Positions 1 to 7,447 of a DNA stretch of 14,014 bases are shown one piece after another (the first letter of the stretch is position 1; every line of letters starts with the position of its first letter). The stretch is from an uncultured Lachnospiraceae bacterium (lineage in GTDB: Bacteria > Bacillota_A > Clostridia > Lachnospirales > Lachnospiraceae). Made by a program: the position numbers and the translations under genes. The notes under the pieces were generated by a model that worked only from the letters and a program-made list of their open reading frames with translations, did not search any database and was not told the origin of the DNA. The stretch spans positions 1 to 14,014 of the forward strand of contig CADAHD010000023.1 in NCBI GenBank assembly GCA_902787595.1. Reading direction: 5' to 3'.

Positions 1-608
1 ATGGTGCAGTGGATAAAAGTAAGTCTCTTCGAATTCCAGCCCAGATATTCCCCGCAGATATAAGTATCATAAACCGTAACATCCGTGGAATTCCAGAAAG
101 CATCCTTCGAGATCAGGCGGCTGTTCTGCACCTCAACATTGTTCACTCCGTCAAATGCGTAATTGCCATCCAGATTGAGATGATCTATATCCATGCCGTC
201 GCAGTTCATCGCAAAGTAATCGCCCTTTGCGGATACATTCTTCAGTTCCACATTGTTGCAGTTCCAAAGAGTCTCCTGCGCATTGGTGAATACCACATCC
301 TTAAGACTTAATTTGTTGCAGCGTCTGAAGTTCTTAGGCGCCTGTATCAGCGCATCCTTTACGCTGATATCATTTGAATACCACACGCCCGCTCTGGCCA
401 TATCCATCCAGGTGCAGCGTTCAAGCTTAACATCATTACAATACCACAGCGGGTATTTCCATCCGAATCTGCTGTTAAATATGCGCAGATTGCGGCTTTC
501 TTTCAGCGGTGATTCTCCGTTATCAAAAATGCAATCCTTAAGTGTCAGACCATCGCTGTCAAACAGTGCTCTCTCCCCCTCGAAGTATGCCTGTCTGATC
601 TCCTTCAT
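1..608 (-). CDS. DUF3737 family protein, C-terminus cut by window edge
   Basis: The first 202 residues are visible and the rest lies beyond the left edge. The protein begins MKEIRQAYFEGERALF and carries family-typical segments: SPLKESRN, then WKYPLWYCN, MARAGVWYSND, APKNFRRCN, ETLWNCNN, AKGDYFAMN and SKDAFWNS. These short repeating units look like a right-handed beta-helix and match my memory of the DUF3737 family, which has no established biochemical function. There is no signal peptide, so it is probably cytoplasmic. The ATG at 606-608 follows an AGAAGGAG-type ribosome binding site at good distance. It lies 36 bases after the DUF5722 gene with no terminator between, so the two are probably co-transcribed. 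A carbohydrate-related role is only a guess from the fold. Confidence 0.88.
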   Translation of the reverse strand, partial: MKEIRQAYFEGERALFDSDGLTLKDCIFDNGESPLKESRNLRIFNSRFGWKYPLWYCNDVKLERCTWMDMARAGVWYSNDISVKDALIQAPKNFRRCNKLSLKDVVFTNAQETLWNCNNVELKNVSAKGDYFAMNCDGMDIDHLNLDGNYAFDGVNNVEVQNSRLISKDAFWNSTDVTVYDTYICGEYLGWNSKRLTFIHCT

Positions 609-644
609 TTAAACTTTTTCTCCTTCTTATATTTTATCTGTAAG

Positions 645-2369
645 TTACCTTATTAACTCTCCCCAGTCGCTTATTCCTATCACGCTCTTTGCCCATGCGT
701 CGTACTCTCCGTCATTGGGGCCGCCCATATTGTTATAAACTTCCCACGCCTTGTCGGTAAAGCGCGCTCCGGTCGAATCATCAAATGAATAGATCATTAT
801 ATCCACATAAGGGTTGCGGACGCATGCCTGATAAGATGCATAAAGCGCTGCTGCCTGCACCTCAGCTCCCTGATTTGCGGATATACCGGTCTCGCTGGCC
901 ATCATTGCGCGGACAGCGCCCGAAGGCGATCTGAGCGAACCGGAGGTCATGTAATTGGTTATCGTGCTCATATTCTGGAAACTGATCATGGCGTTGGAAT
1001 TGACCATGCGTCCGTATATAGGATCGATGGCGCCCATATCCCAGATCTTTGCATAAGTCAGGGGCACGGGATGGGGATGGAATGCAAGACCCCAGTCAAT
1101 ATTGCCGCCTGCGCAGATATTTGCATTAAACTTATCGATAAAGTCCTTTCCGTCAAGGAACCAGTATGCTTCCTGGTTTGTCATGTTTCTGTCCCAGTTC
1201 TGATCCAGGCAGATGAACACGCGCGCGTTTGCGTTGGTACTCTTGATAGCGTTATAAGCCACGCGGAAGCCCTGCATATACTCTCTTACATAAGTGTCCC
1301 AATCCGTATAAGCGATGTAGCACCACTTGCGGACATTTACTTCATTACCGATGATGTAGTCCTGGGTTCCTGCCATATTGGCCACGCCCTTCATAGCATT
1401 AGCCAGCGCATTTACGCCGTCTGCATTCGATGCATTGAACATGTACTGAAGCGGTCCCTCATCAACCATATGGCTGTCGCCCTGGTTAGCCCTGGGATGC
1501 TTTAATACCGCGCTGTTGCCGTAGTTGTTGATCTGCATTATATATGCGGGAATACCGTTATTGGTATCCAGATTCCAGTTATAGAAATAATCTGTAAGTC
1601 CCTTCTTGGGATAACCCACGCGCTCTCTGGTATTGGTAGCCAGTATCTCGGGGTTGGTAATATACTGGGGTGAACCCTGCATAACGGGTGCTCCGCCCTG
1701 GATAGCCGCAAAAACATACTTGCAGTAAAGTCCCGGTACGGCTCCGTCGCCCATCGCAACATCTGCTGCCGCGCTGGCAGTCGTTTCAATGCTTCCTATA
1801 TCTGCTGCTCCATCCAGGCTGTACTGATAAGGAGCCAGCTTGTAAACATGAAGCTTTCCGTCCTCTGATGCAGGCGCCGAATCAAAATTAGCGCTGAGAT
1901 GTACCACCGATGCATCCACCAGACGGCATGAACTGTTTGACGCCGGTACAGGCGCTGCCGCTACTGCTACGGGAGGTGTTGTCTCTTCGGGCTTATCCTC
2001 AGCGGGCGTTGCATTATCCGATACGGCATTTGCGCTAACAGCTTCATTTTTCGATACTCCATCAACGCTGTCAGCCTCATTTTCGGATACCTCATTGTCG
2101 CTTACGACGTCGTCTTCCTCCGGCTCTTCCTCTGCATCATTTTGCGAAATTGCAGCCAATGTTCCGTTCGCCGAAGCGGATAAAGTTCCGCTATCGCCGT
2201 TTCCACCGTCTTCACTGCTGTTTGCCGCCGCCGCTTTATCAACATCAGCGCCTTCACTGCCATCATTAAACAGACTGGCTATGGCCACGCCCAGCACGAT
2301 CACAATAACAGCCGCAGCCGCAAAAACGCCTATCCATGCGCCTTTTGACAATCTTAGTTTCCTTTTCAT
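645..2369 (-). CDS. Membrane-anchored DUF5722-type protein, possible glycoside hydrolase
   Basis: This is a 574-residue protein. A basic N-terminus is followed by one hydrophobic segment (about 11-34) with no obvious signal peptidase site, so it is probably anchored with the rest outside the cell. Residues 35-145 are a low-complexity acidic and Ala/Ser/Pro-rich linker containing VSxN units. The folded part (about 146-574) resembles DUF5722, a family of unknown function that I recognise from memory. It has traits of a TIM-barrel glycosidase: IIGNEVNV (N342, E343), an aromatic-rich stretch after it, FHPHP (H431, H433) and ASETGIS (E493). The N-E motif and the later glutamate are placed like the acid/base and nucleophile of clan A enzymes, but this is inferred from motifs only. 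The start is fixed by AAGGAGG at 2375-2381, five bases before the ATG. The DUF3737 gene follows 36 bases downstream. Confidence 0.8.
   Translation of the reverse strand: MKRKLRLSKGAWIGVFAAAAVIVIVLGVAIASLFNDGSEGADVDKAAAANSSEDGGNGDSGTLSASANGTLAAISQNDAEEEPEEDDVVSDNEVSENEADSVDGVSKNEAVSANAVSDNATPAEDKPEETTPPVAVAAAPVPASNSSCRLVDASVVHLSANFDSAPASEDGKLHVYKLAPYQYSLDGAADIGSIETTASAAADVAMGDGAVPGLYCKYVFAAIQGGAPVMQGSPQYITNPEILATNTRERVGYPKKGLTDYFYNWNLDTNNGIPAYIMQINNYGNSAVLKHPRANQGDSHMVDEGPLQYMFNASNADGVNALANAMKGVANMAGTQDYIIGNEVNVRKWCYIAYTDWDTYVREYMQGFRVAYNAIKSTNANARVFICLDQNWDRNMTNQEAYWFLDGKDFIDKFNANICAGGNIDWGLAFHPHPVPLTYAKIWDMGAIDPIYGRMVNSNAMISFQNMSTITNYMTSGSLRSPSGAVRAMMASETGISANQGAEVQAAALYASYQACVRNPYVDIMIYSFDDSTGARFTDKAWEVYNNMGGPNDGEYDAWAKSVIGISDWGELIR
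2010..2108 (-). repeat. Degenerate VSxN(E/A) repeats in the linker of the DUF5722 protein
   Basis: Residues 88-120 hold imperfect units VSDNE, VSENEA, VDG, VSKNEA, VSANA and VSDNA. The pattern is a Val-Ser pair, one variable residue, then Asn. The units differ at the DNA level, so this is an older repeat and not a recent expansion. It lies between the membrane segment and the folded domain and probably acts as a flexible spacer through or over the cell wall. Confidence 0.7.
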
Positions 2370-2383
2370 AGTATCCTCCTTGT

Positions 2384-2432
2384 GAATAAAACAGACAGCG
2401 TACCCGCCTATTTTACAGGCAGGGACGCCGTC
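2384..2432 (-). terminator. Intrinsic terminator after folD
   Basis: Read on the minus strand, arm 2432-2417 pairs with arm 2409-2394. This gives a 16-position stem with one mismatch and two G-T wobbles, around a seven-base loop (GTAAAAT). A T-rich run (TGTTTTATT) follows immediately. It begins 14 bases beyond the folD stop codon and closes the long leftward gene run. It ends only 14 bases before the start codon of the next gene. Confidence 0.8.
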
Positions 2433-2439
2433 TCGTCAA
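2410..2439 (-). promoter_or_regulatory. Candidate promoter for the DUF5722-DUF3737 unit, nested in the terminator
   Basis: On the minus strand TTGACG (2439-2434) and TAAAAT (2415-2410) are separated by 18 bases. The -10 box lies in the loop of the folD terminator and the spacer covers its ascending arm. Initiation would fall near 2403, giving a leader of roughly 33 bases that holds the AAGGAGG site. Such a transcript carries only the descending arm, so it could not form the terminator. Confidence 0.55.
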
Positions 2440-2446
2440 TGCTTTT

Positions 2447-3298
2447 TTATACCGGCTTTTTAGATGCCGCGTCAACCACATGGGAAAGCAGTACCGAAGT
2501 GGTGACGCTCCCCACCCCTCCGGGCACCGGCGTAATGGCGTCAACCACTGCCTCTGCCTCATCATACTTCACATCCCCGCAGAGTTTGCCTTCTTCATTA
2601 ACATTAATTCCTACATCTATAACGATCTGTCCCGCTCTCAGATAAGAAGCATCTATTACTCCGGCGCGGCCTGCCGCCACCACCACTATATCCGCTTCCT
2701 TAACCACCTCGGGCATGTTCTGCGTCTTTGTATGGCAGATAGTCACCGTAGCGTTTTTCTTTATCAGCATCATGGCTGCGGGCTTGCCCACTACCAGGCT
2801 GCGGCCTATCACCACACATTTTTTTCCGGCAGGGTCTATCCCGTAGTGATCCAGTATTTCCATCACCGCAGAGGGAGTGCAGGGCGAATAGCCTTTATCC
2901 TTGCCGGCAAAAACCCCTGCCAGCGATATATCGGTAATGCCATCCACATCCTTAGCGGGATCCAGGACATTGATCACCTTCTCCTCATTAAGATGCTTAG
3001 GCAGCGGGCGGAACAGCAGAACGCCATGCACGGAATCATCCGCATTTATCTCTTCGATCTGCGCGATAAGCTTCTCCTCAGACACATCTGCCGGCAGCAC
3101 ATACTTCTTATAAGCCACGCCAAGTGTTTCGCTGCGCTTTGTCGCTCCTCTCTCATAAGAAAGATCGTCTTCGCGCTCACCCACGCGCACTATGCCCAGG
3201 CAGGGCTCTATACCCTTTTCTTTAAGAGCCTGAGCCTTTTCTTTGATGCGCTCGTTTAAGTCGGCGTTTACTTCTTTCCCCAATAATTGCTTTGCCAT
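2447..3298 (-). CDS. folD: Methylenetetrahydrofolate dehydrogenase (FolD family), divergent cyclohydrolase site
   Basis: This is a 283-residue protein of usual FolD length. FolD oxidises 5,10-methylene-THF and normally also hydrolyses methenyl-THF. Family motifs present are VGERED, DVDG (117-120), PCTP, GRSLVVGKP, VIDVGIN and ITPVPGGVGS near the C-terminus. The substrate-site motif is altered. Y48 is kept, but the position of the catalytic lysine (Tyr+4; human K56, E. coli K54) is A52, with a lysine at 54. The usual V-Q-L-P-L-P is L-F-R-P-L-P, so the conserved glutamine is F96. The dehydrogenase fold looks intact while cyclohydrolase residues are missing. The neighbouring fchA, 21 bases upstream, probably supplies that activity. 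I chose the ATG at 3298 (MAKQLLG, with AAGGA eight bases upstream). An in-frame ATG six codons earlier has a poorer site. Confidence 0.93.
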   Translation of the reverse strand: MAKQLLGKEVNADLNERIKEKAQALKEKGIEPCLGIVRVGEREDDLSYERGATKRSETLGVAYKKYVLPADVSEEKLIAQIEEINADDSVHGVLLFRPLPKHLNEEKVINVLDPAKDVDGITDISLAGVFAGKDKGYSPCTPSAVMEILDHYGIDPAGKKCVVIGRSLVVGKPAAMMLIKKNATVTICHTKTQNMPEVVKEADIVVVAAGRAGVIDASYLRAGQIVIDVGINVNEEGKLCGDVKYDEAEAVVDAITPVPGGVGSVTTSVLLSHVVDAASKKPV

Positions 3299-3319
3299 AA
3301 TGTAGTTCCTTTCCATAAT

Positions 3320-3952
3320 TTAGTTAAGGCTTCCCTTCACCTGATCGAAGACCTTCTCCGCTCTTGTGCCGTATTCAGCCATCATATCATTTGCTTCTTT
3401 ATTAAGCTTCTCTGCGGTATCGCGGTCCGCCATGGCCTTTGTATTGATAAATACGTTAAGCGATGCGCCAAACAATGCGGCCCTGCAGAAAGCCGCGCCC
3501 ACGCCGGCATCTGAAAGAGCCAGGCGGCTGCCTTTTTGTGCAAACTCTTCTATCAGTTCTATCGCTTCGCAGCACTTATGCATTATCTCAAGCGGTACGC
3601 CGCAGGCTGTCTTAAGCGCCGCTTCCATCACTCTGGCCTTCTCAGCCTTTTCCTCTTCGGTCTCCTTTGGCATGCCATACGCCTTCGCCAGCGGCTCAAA
3701 AGCCTCCGCATCCTTGTCTACCAGTTCCAGCAGCTGCGCCTGAAGCTTGTCAGCCTTTTCCTTAAGCGCTATTATATCCGCTTCCACATCGGCATATTTT
3801 TTCTTGCCGACGGTCAGGCTTCCCACCATATTTCCAAGCGCGCAGCCTACGGCGCCTACCAGCGCGCTGGCCCCGCCGCCTCCGGGCACCGGCTCCTTAG
3901 ATGCCAGTACTTCAACAAATTCCTCTGCGCTCTTTTTCGTAAATCCGTACAT
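3320..3952 (-). CDS. fchA: FchA-like cyclodeaminase/cyclohydrolase (FTCD C-terminal domain family)
   Basis: This is a 210-residue, largely helical protein with family signatures: PVPGGGGASA at 21-30, the Asp-rich LVDKDAEAF stretch (D79, D81) and SDAGVGAAF in the C-terminal third. The family covers formimidoyl-THF cyclodeaminase and, in clostridia, methenyl-THF cyclohydrolase (FchA). Both act on the same folate carbon bridge in the cytoplasm. No histidine-degradation gene is seen, and folD follows directly, so methenyl-THF cyclohydrolase is the more likely role. The ATG at 3952 is preferred because AAGGAG lies seven bases upstream. A GTG at 3970, overlapping the upstream stop codon, would add six residues (MIRRRE) but lacks support. 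Confidence 0.88.
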   Translation of the reverse strand: MYGFTKKSAEEFVEVLASKEPVPGGGGASALVGAVGCALGNMVGSLTVGKKKYADVEADIIALKEKADKLQAQLLELVDKDAEAFEPLAKAYGMPKETEEEKAEKARVMEAALKTACGVPLEIMHKCCEAIELIEEFAQKGSRLALSDAGVGAAFCRAALFGASLNVFINTKAMADRDTAEKLNKEANDMMAEYGTRAEKVFDQVKGSLN

Positions 3953-3966
3953 TTCCCTTCTCCTTA

Positions 3967-5046
3967 TCACACAAACATCAGCGATTTATTATTGTTCAGG
4001 AACTCATCCACTGCCGGATCATCCATGTCGACAAATACATCCCTTACTACATTGCGGTTCAGCTCCATCAGGTTCCTGAGCCCCAGTATCGTTCCCTCGC
4101 TGCTGCCCAGCCCCATCATGCCGTGGATTATCCTCTGCACTTCCTTTTTCTGCGGCTCGCTCAGCCCGCCGATAGCAGGGATGTTCTGCAGGAAACCTAC
4201 CTTCTCAACCAGCGAATTTATCAGTATCGCCAGCTCCGCAGGATCCCCCGGCGCAATAGCCTTTCCTTCCAGATAATCATCTGCCGTCACATGCTTTCTC
4301 ATTTCCCTGCAAAAGGCTATGAACTGATTGCCTTCCACTGCACCGACATTACCGATTATCTTATTACAAACAACCGTCTTGTTCAAGTCATCATCATACT
4401 TTAATATGTCGCTTACCCTCTCCCAGGAACGGGGCGTTGCAAATACCATAGCCTCCTGATCATCGGCCTGGGTGTGCAGCGCCGTGGGCTTGAAGCTCAG
4501 ATAGTTTACCACATACGGATGGATCTTAAAGGGCAGCGCAAAATCATACTTCCAGCTGTTAAAGTCGATATCGATATAGTGTATCTCAAAACGGTCTGCC
4601 AGCGGCCCGGCCAGATGGATATACACGCCGTCATCATCTTCCCTGTTTCCCAGTCCTATTACAAAGGTGCCTTCGGGCAGCCTGTACTGACCCACGCGTC
4701 TGTCCAGGATCAGCTGGTAAGCCGCCACCTGAACCCGCTTGGGACAGGATGTTATCTCATCCAGCAGCAGTATGGTATTGGGTCCGTCGCGTTCTTCGTC
4801 TGGCAGGACCTCGGGCGAAAGCCATCTCGTTTTGGTCCTGTCCTCGTTGGGATAGATAAGTCCGCCTATCTCCACCTCGGACATCTGTGCCAGGCGCAGG
4901 TCTATAAGGGTATAACCGAATTTATCGGCTATCTGGCGCACCACCTGTGATTTGCCCACGCCGGGCGCTCCCAGGCCCAGCACGGCATGCTTTATGTTAT
5001 GCTCGATATTAAACTCCACACATTCCTGAAATTCACGTAATGTCAT
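3967..5046 (-). CDS. MoxR-type AAA+ ATPase
   Basis: This is a 359-residue protein with a complete AAA+ core. It has Walker A GAPGVGKS (26-33), Walker B ILLLDE (D96, E97), sensor 1 GLGNRED (N134), an arginine-finger-like ADRFE (R152) and sensor 2 TPRSWER (R206). The order and spacing fit MoxR/AAA_5 ATPases, which remodel or insert metal into partner proteins together with VWA proteins. The VWA partner lies 42 bases upstream in the same run, as in RavA-ViaA-like pairs. The C-terminal 150 residues are helical and may bind the partner. The ATG at 5046 has AAGGAG seven bases upstream. A TTG twelve codons earlier is open but has no good site. The target is unknown. Confidence 0.88.
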   Translation of the reverse strand: MTLREFQECVEFNIEHNIKHAVLGLGAPGVGKSQVVRQIADKFGYTLIDLRLAQMSEVEIGGLIYPNEDRTKTRWLSPEVLPDEERDGPNTILLLDEITSCPKRVQVAAYQLILDRRVGQYRLPEGTFVIGLGNREDDDGVYIHLAGPLADRFEIHYIDIDFNSWKYDFALPFKIHPYVVNYLSFKPTALHTQADDQEAMVFATPRSWERVSDILKYDDDLNKTVVCNKIIGNVGAVEGNQFIAFCREMRKHVTADDYLEGKAIAPGDPAELAILINSLVEKVGFLQNIPAIGGLSEPQKKEVQRIIHGMMGLGSSEGTILGLRNLMELNRNVVRDVFVDMDDPAVDEFLNNNKSLMFV

Positions 5047-5088
5047 ACTATTTCTCCTTTTTATCCCGCTGACGGGTTTCAACAGCGC

Positions 5089-6510
5089 TTAAGCTCTTTT
5101 CAGATCAGCCACCCTGCCCAGCTTACGCGCTTCACGGTCGTCACTGCTTTCGGAAAGCACTATTATGGTCTTCTTTTTGAGAGAAGCCACATTCTCACGG
5201 CATTCGCCGAAATATCCGTCGGTCAGTATCAGCAGCACGCCCGGCTTGATCTTGTTTTCATTTATATATCTGTATACGCAGTTTACATCCGTTCCGCCGC
5301 TGCTGTCAGGCATGGCTTTCAGCAGCTCCTGTGTGTTCTTTATATTTTTATATACCCGGCCCACCTCGGTATCCCAATAAGCCAGATTGATAACGCTGTT
5401 AAACTGTTTGGCTATGCGCGACAGCTGCGTCAGAAACTGTCCCAGCTCATTAATGCCTATGGAACCGGAACTGTCCACAAAAGCCCACAGCTCGGTAAGC
5501 TCATTCTCTATGCTTCCCAGACCGGGAACTATCATATCCATATGCAGGTACTTGCGCTCCGGCGTAAAATAAGAGCTTTCTTCCGATACCCTGCTCTCAA
5601 AAAAATCAGATAATATCCTGTCCCAGGGAAGCCGCTTTGATTCCGCCAAAGCGATCTTAACATCGGGAATGGGGCATCTTCCGCGCCCTGCAGCTTTCGA
5701 TATCGCATCCTTTAAGATCTGATCCAGCAGGCTCTCCGCAAGCTGCTCTTCAAAATCACCTGCCTCAGCTTTCCCTGTCGCGATGATAAGATCATCGGGG
5801 ATCATGTCCGGCGACAGGCTGCCCCTCCCCAGAGACACCCTGAACTTTTTGTTTTTTCCTAAAGCCGGATTATCCTTATTCTTCTCATACAGTTCCTGAT
5901 ATACGTCTTCGGCATTCCGGTTATAATAGTCCGATGAAAAAATGCCTTTCTTCGGCCGTTTCAGCATCAGCGATTCAACCAGGCCATATGGGTTATATCC
6001 TGTTGAATCTGCCCGCAGGTGCGACATCCGCCGGTCGATAAAGCTGTTTACGACCAGATCACAGGCTATGTTCCACAATCCCGGATCACGCGTGCCCTGT
6101 CTTTTCCAATGCTTTAATACAACATGGAGCATTTCATGCATCAGAACATAATTCCGCCGCGGCGCATCCATCGACGCCATAAAATCCGGATTGTATCTGA
6201 TCCACCTTCCGTTGGTGCATGCCGTGGGAACGCTTCTGTCGGCTATTATGTTCAAACGCATCAGCACATCGCCGTAAAACGGCTCATACTTCAGCATAGC
6301 CATCTTAAATGCCAAAAGAGAATCGGCGACCTCCTTATCGGACGCCTGTTTATCCGCCGCCTTCTTATCCGCTGTCTCCTTATCGGTCGTATGTTTATCC
6401 TTCGCCTTTTTGCGCCCTGCCGGCTTATCCCCTGTCTTTATTTCGACTTCCGGCTCACTGTCTCCATGCGTAAGTAAGAACGTTTTTTTTATCCGTTTCA
6501 GAAGTCCCAT
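5089..6510 (-). CDS. Metallopeptidase-like (DUF2201) and VWA domain protein, MoxR partner
   Basis: This is a 473-residue cytoplasmic protein. Residues 1-62 are charged and include a five-unit DKxxx repeat. An N-terminal metallopeptidase-like domain has HEMLH (H125, E126, H129) followed by WNIACDLVVNSFID (146-159), the usual DUF2201 pattern. The C-terminal VWA-like domain has an intact MIDAS: DSSGS (from D346), GGTD (T407) and LTDGYFGE (D431). This architecture is typical of proteins encoded beside MoxR ATPases, and the ATPase gene is next downstream. The HExxH suggests zinc binding, but protease activity is unproven for this family. The ATG at 6510 follows a GGAG site and lies one base after the radical SAM stop codon (TGATATG), which suggests translational coupling. 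An open frame extends 19 codons further upstream into that gene, but it carries no better start. Confidence 0.87.
   Translation of the reverse strand: MGLLKRIKKTFLLTHGDSEPEVEIKTGDKPAGRKKAKDKHTTDKETADKKAADKQASDKEVADSLLAFKMAMLKYEPFYGDVLMRLNIIADRSVPTACTNGRWIRYNPDFMASMDAPRRNYVLMHEMLHVVLKHWKRQGTRDPGLWNIACDLVVNSFIDRRMSHLRADSTGYNPYGLVESLMLKRPKKGIFSSDYYNRNAEDVYQELYEKNKDNPALGKNKKFRVSLGRGSLSPDMIPDDLIIATGKAEAGDFEEQLAESLLDQILKDAISKAAGRGRCPIPDVKIALAESKRLPWDRILSDFFESRVSEESSYFTPERKYLHMDMIVPGLGSIENELTELWAFVDSSGSIGINELGQFLTQLSRIAKQFNSVINLAYWDTEVGRVYKNIKNTQELLKAMPDSSGGTDVNCVYRYINENKIKPGVLLILTDGYFGECRENVASLKKKTIIVLSESSDDREARKLGRVADLKRA
6325..6399 (-). repeat. Five tandem 15-bp units coding DKxxx in the VWA protein
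   Basis: Residues 38-62 of the VWA protein are DKHTT, DKETA, DKKAA, DKQAS and DKEVA. Each unit is 15 bases starting GATAA(A/G), and the remaining positions vary moderately. The segment sits between a basic N-terminus and the metallopeptidase-like domain. It is likely a flexible or helical charged linker whose copy number could differ among strains. Confidence 0.85.
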
Positions 6511-6511
6511 A

Positions 6512-7447
6512 TCAGTCTCCGTCCCACAAAACAGAAGCGCTGTCACCGTAGCCGGTGCGCAGCACATTATCGGAGCCGTATACCAGCCCCCTCACATAGC
6601 TTCCCGTCCAGGGATGTGTCTCGCGTCCGTAAAACTGTATCAGTCTGCCATCGTCACAGGCATATACTCCGTCAGTGCACATGCAGCGGTCAAAATCCTT
6701 AAACCCGCAGGTCACGAGCATGCGTCCGTCGTTATTATCCAATATTTCCGTATAGCTTACCTGCTGCGCGCGGGTATATTCATTTATGACCATAGTGCTG
6801 ATAAAGCCTACTTTGGGTATCCCGAGCGAATGCGCATATTCAAGAAAGCTCCGCGCAGACTGCGGATCTCCCACGCCTTCTTTCAGCAAAAGACAATTGA
6901 ATACGAATACATCCTTAAAACTTACCGAAGCTATTGCTTCCCTCAGTTCTTCCGTTGCGGGCATCTTCACCCCGAAAAGCCTGTCGTTTACAGGATCCTC
7001 GTAATGATGCCTGCTGATATGCAGGCTTTCCAGCTTATCGAGCCTTTCTATATCCTTAAGCCTGCCCAGACCGCTGCCGTTTGTATTTATGCTGATATCG
7101 ATATCGTCTCCCAGCGTGTCATATATGATATTTACGGTCTCGTTTAACAATCCCGTATCGGTAAAAGGTTCCCCTCCGGATATGTTAACGCTTAAGAGCA
7201 CATCCTTTTCCTTAAGATAATTCAGCACCCTGCCAAACTTTGCCGTATCTATCCGCGCGCTGCTCCTTTCGCCGGCAGCCACGCAAAAAGCGCAGGCGGC
7301 GTTGCAGCAGGCCACCGGATTAACGGTAAGGATCAGCTTTACCTCCCGCTCCTTAACCTCCTCCGGTCCGTCTGCCGCCCGGCAGCTGTATGCTTTTGCG
7401 TCTATCCTTTTTCCAAAAAGCTCTATCGAGCGTGTTATCGCATTCAT
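6512..7447 (-). CDS. Radical SAM protein
   Basis: This is a 311-residue protein. The radical SAM cluster motif CxxxCxxC is at C48, C52 and C55 (CNAACAFC). SGGEPF (90-95) fits the SAM-binding GGE motif, and ISINTNG (118-124) fits the following strand. These match the MoaA-like radical SAM superfamily, which cleaves S-adenosylmethionine to a 5'-deoxyadenosyl radical. Four more cysteines near the C-terminus (C247, C255, C257, C264) could hold an auxiliary cluster, but they do not match the classic SPASM spacing. The substrate is unknown. The start codon directly abuts the upstream stop codon (TAAATG) with no clear ribosome binding site, so translation probably depends on coupling to the LRR_5 gene. 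The VWA gene starts one base downstream. Context suggests maturation of a partner within this block. Confidence 0.87.
   Translation of the reverse strand: MNAITRSIELFGKRIDAKAYSCRAADGPEEVKEREVKLILTVNPVACCNAACAFCVAAGERSSARIDTAKFGRVLNYLKEKDVLLSVNISGGEPFTDTGLLNETVNIIYDTLGDDIDISINTNGSGLGRLKDIERLDKLESLHISRHHYEDPVNDRLFGVKMPATEELREAIASVSFKDVFVFNCLLLKEGVGDPQSARSFLEYAHSLGIPKVGFISTMVINEYTRAQQVSYTEILDNNDGRMLVTCGFKDFDRCMCTDGVYACDDGRLIQFYGRETHPWTGSYVRGLVYGSDNVLRTGYGDSASVLWDGD

Noticed and set aside
2480..3259. A 259-codon plus-strand open frame opposite folD
   Set aside because: It shows no recognisable domain, and folD on the other strand has all its structural motifs and a good ribosome binding site.
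3536..4276. A 246-codon plus-strand open frame opposite fchA and the MoxR gene
   Set aside because: It crosses the boundary between two well-supported genes on the other strand and has low-complexity Phe/Ser/Leu-rich composition without motifs.
5065..5076. Short hairpin CCCG-CTGA-CGGG between the VWA and MoxR genes
   Set aside because: The stem has only four base pairs, and on the minus strand it is followed by an A-rich run, so it is not a terminator. It sits just before the MoxR ribosome binding site and is probably chance.
6410..7147. A 245-codon plus-strand open frame opposite the radical SAM and VWA genes
   Set aside because: It spans the coupled junction of two real genes and has no family features.
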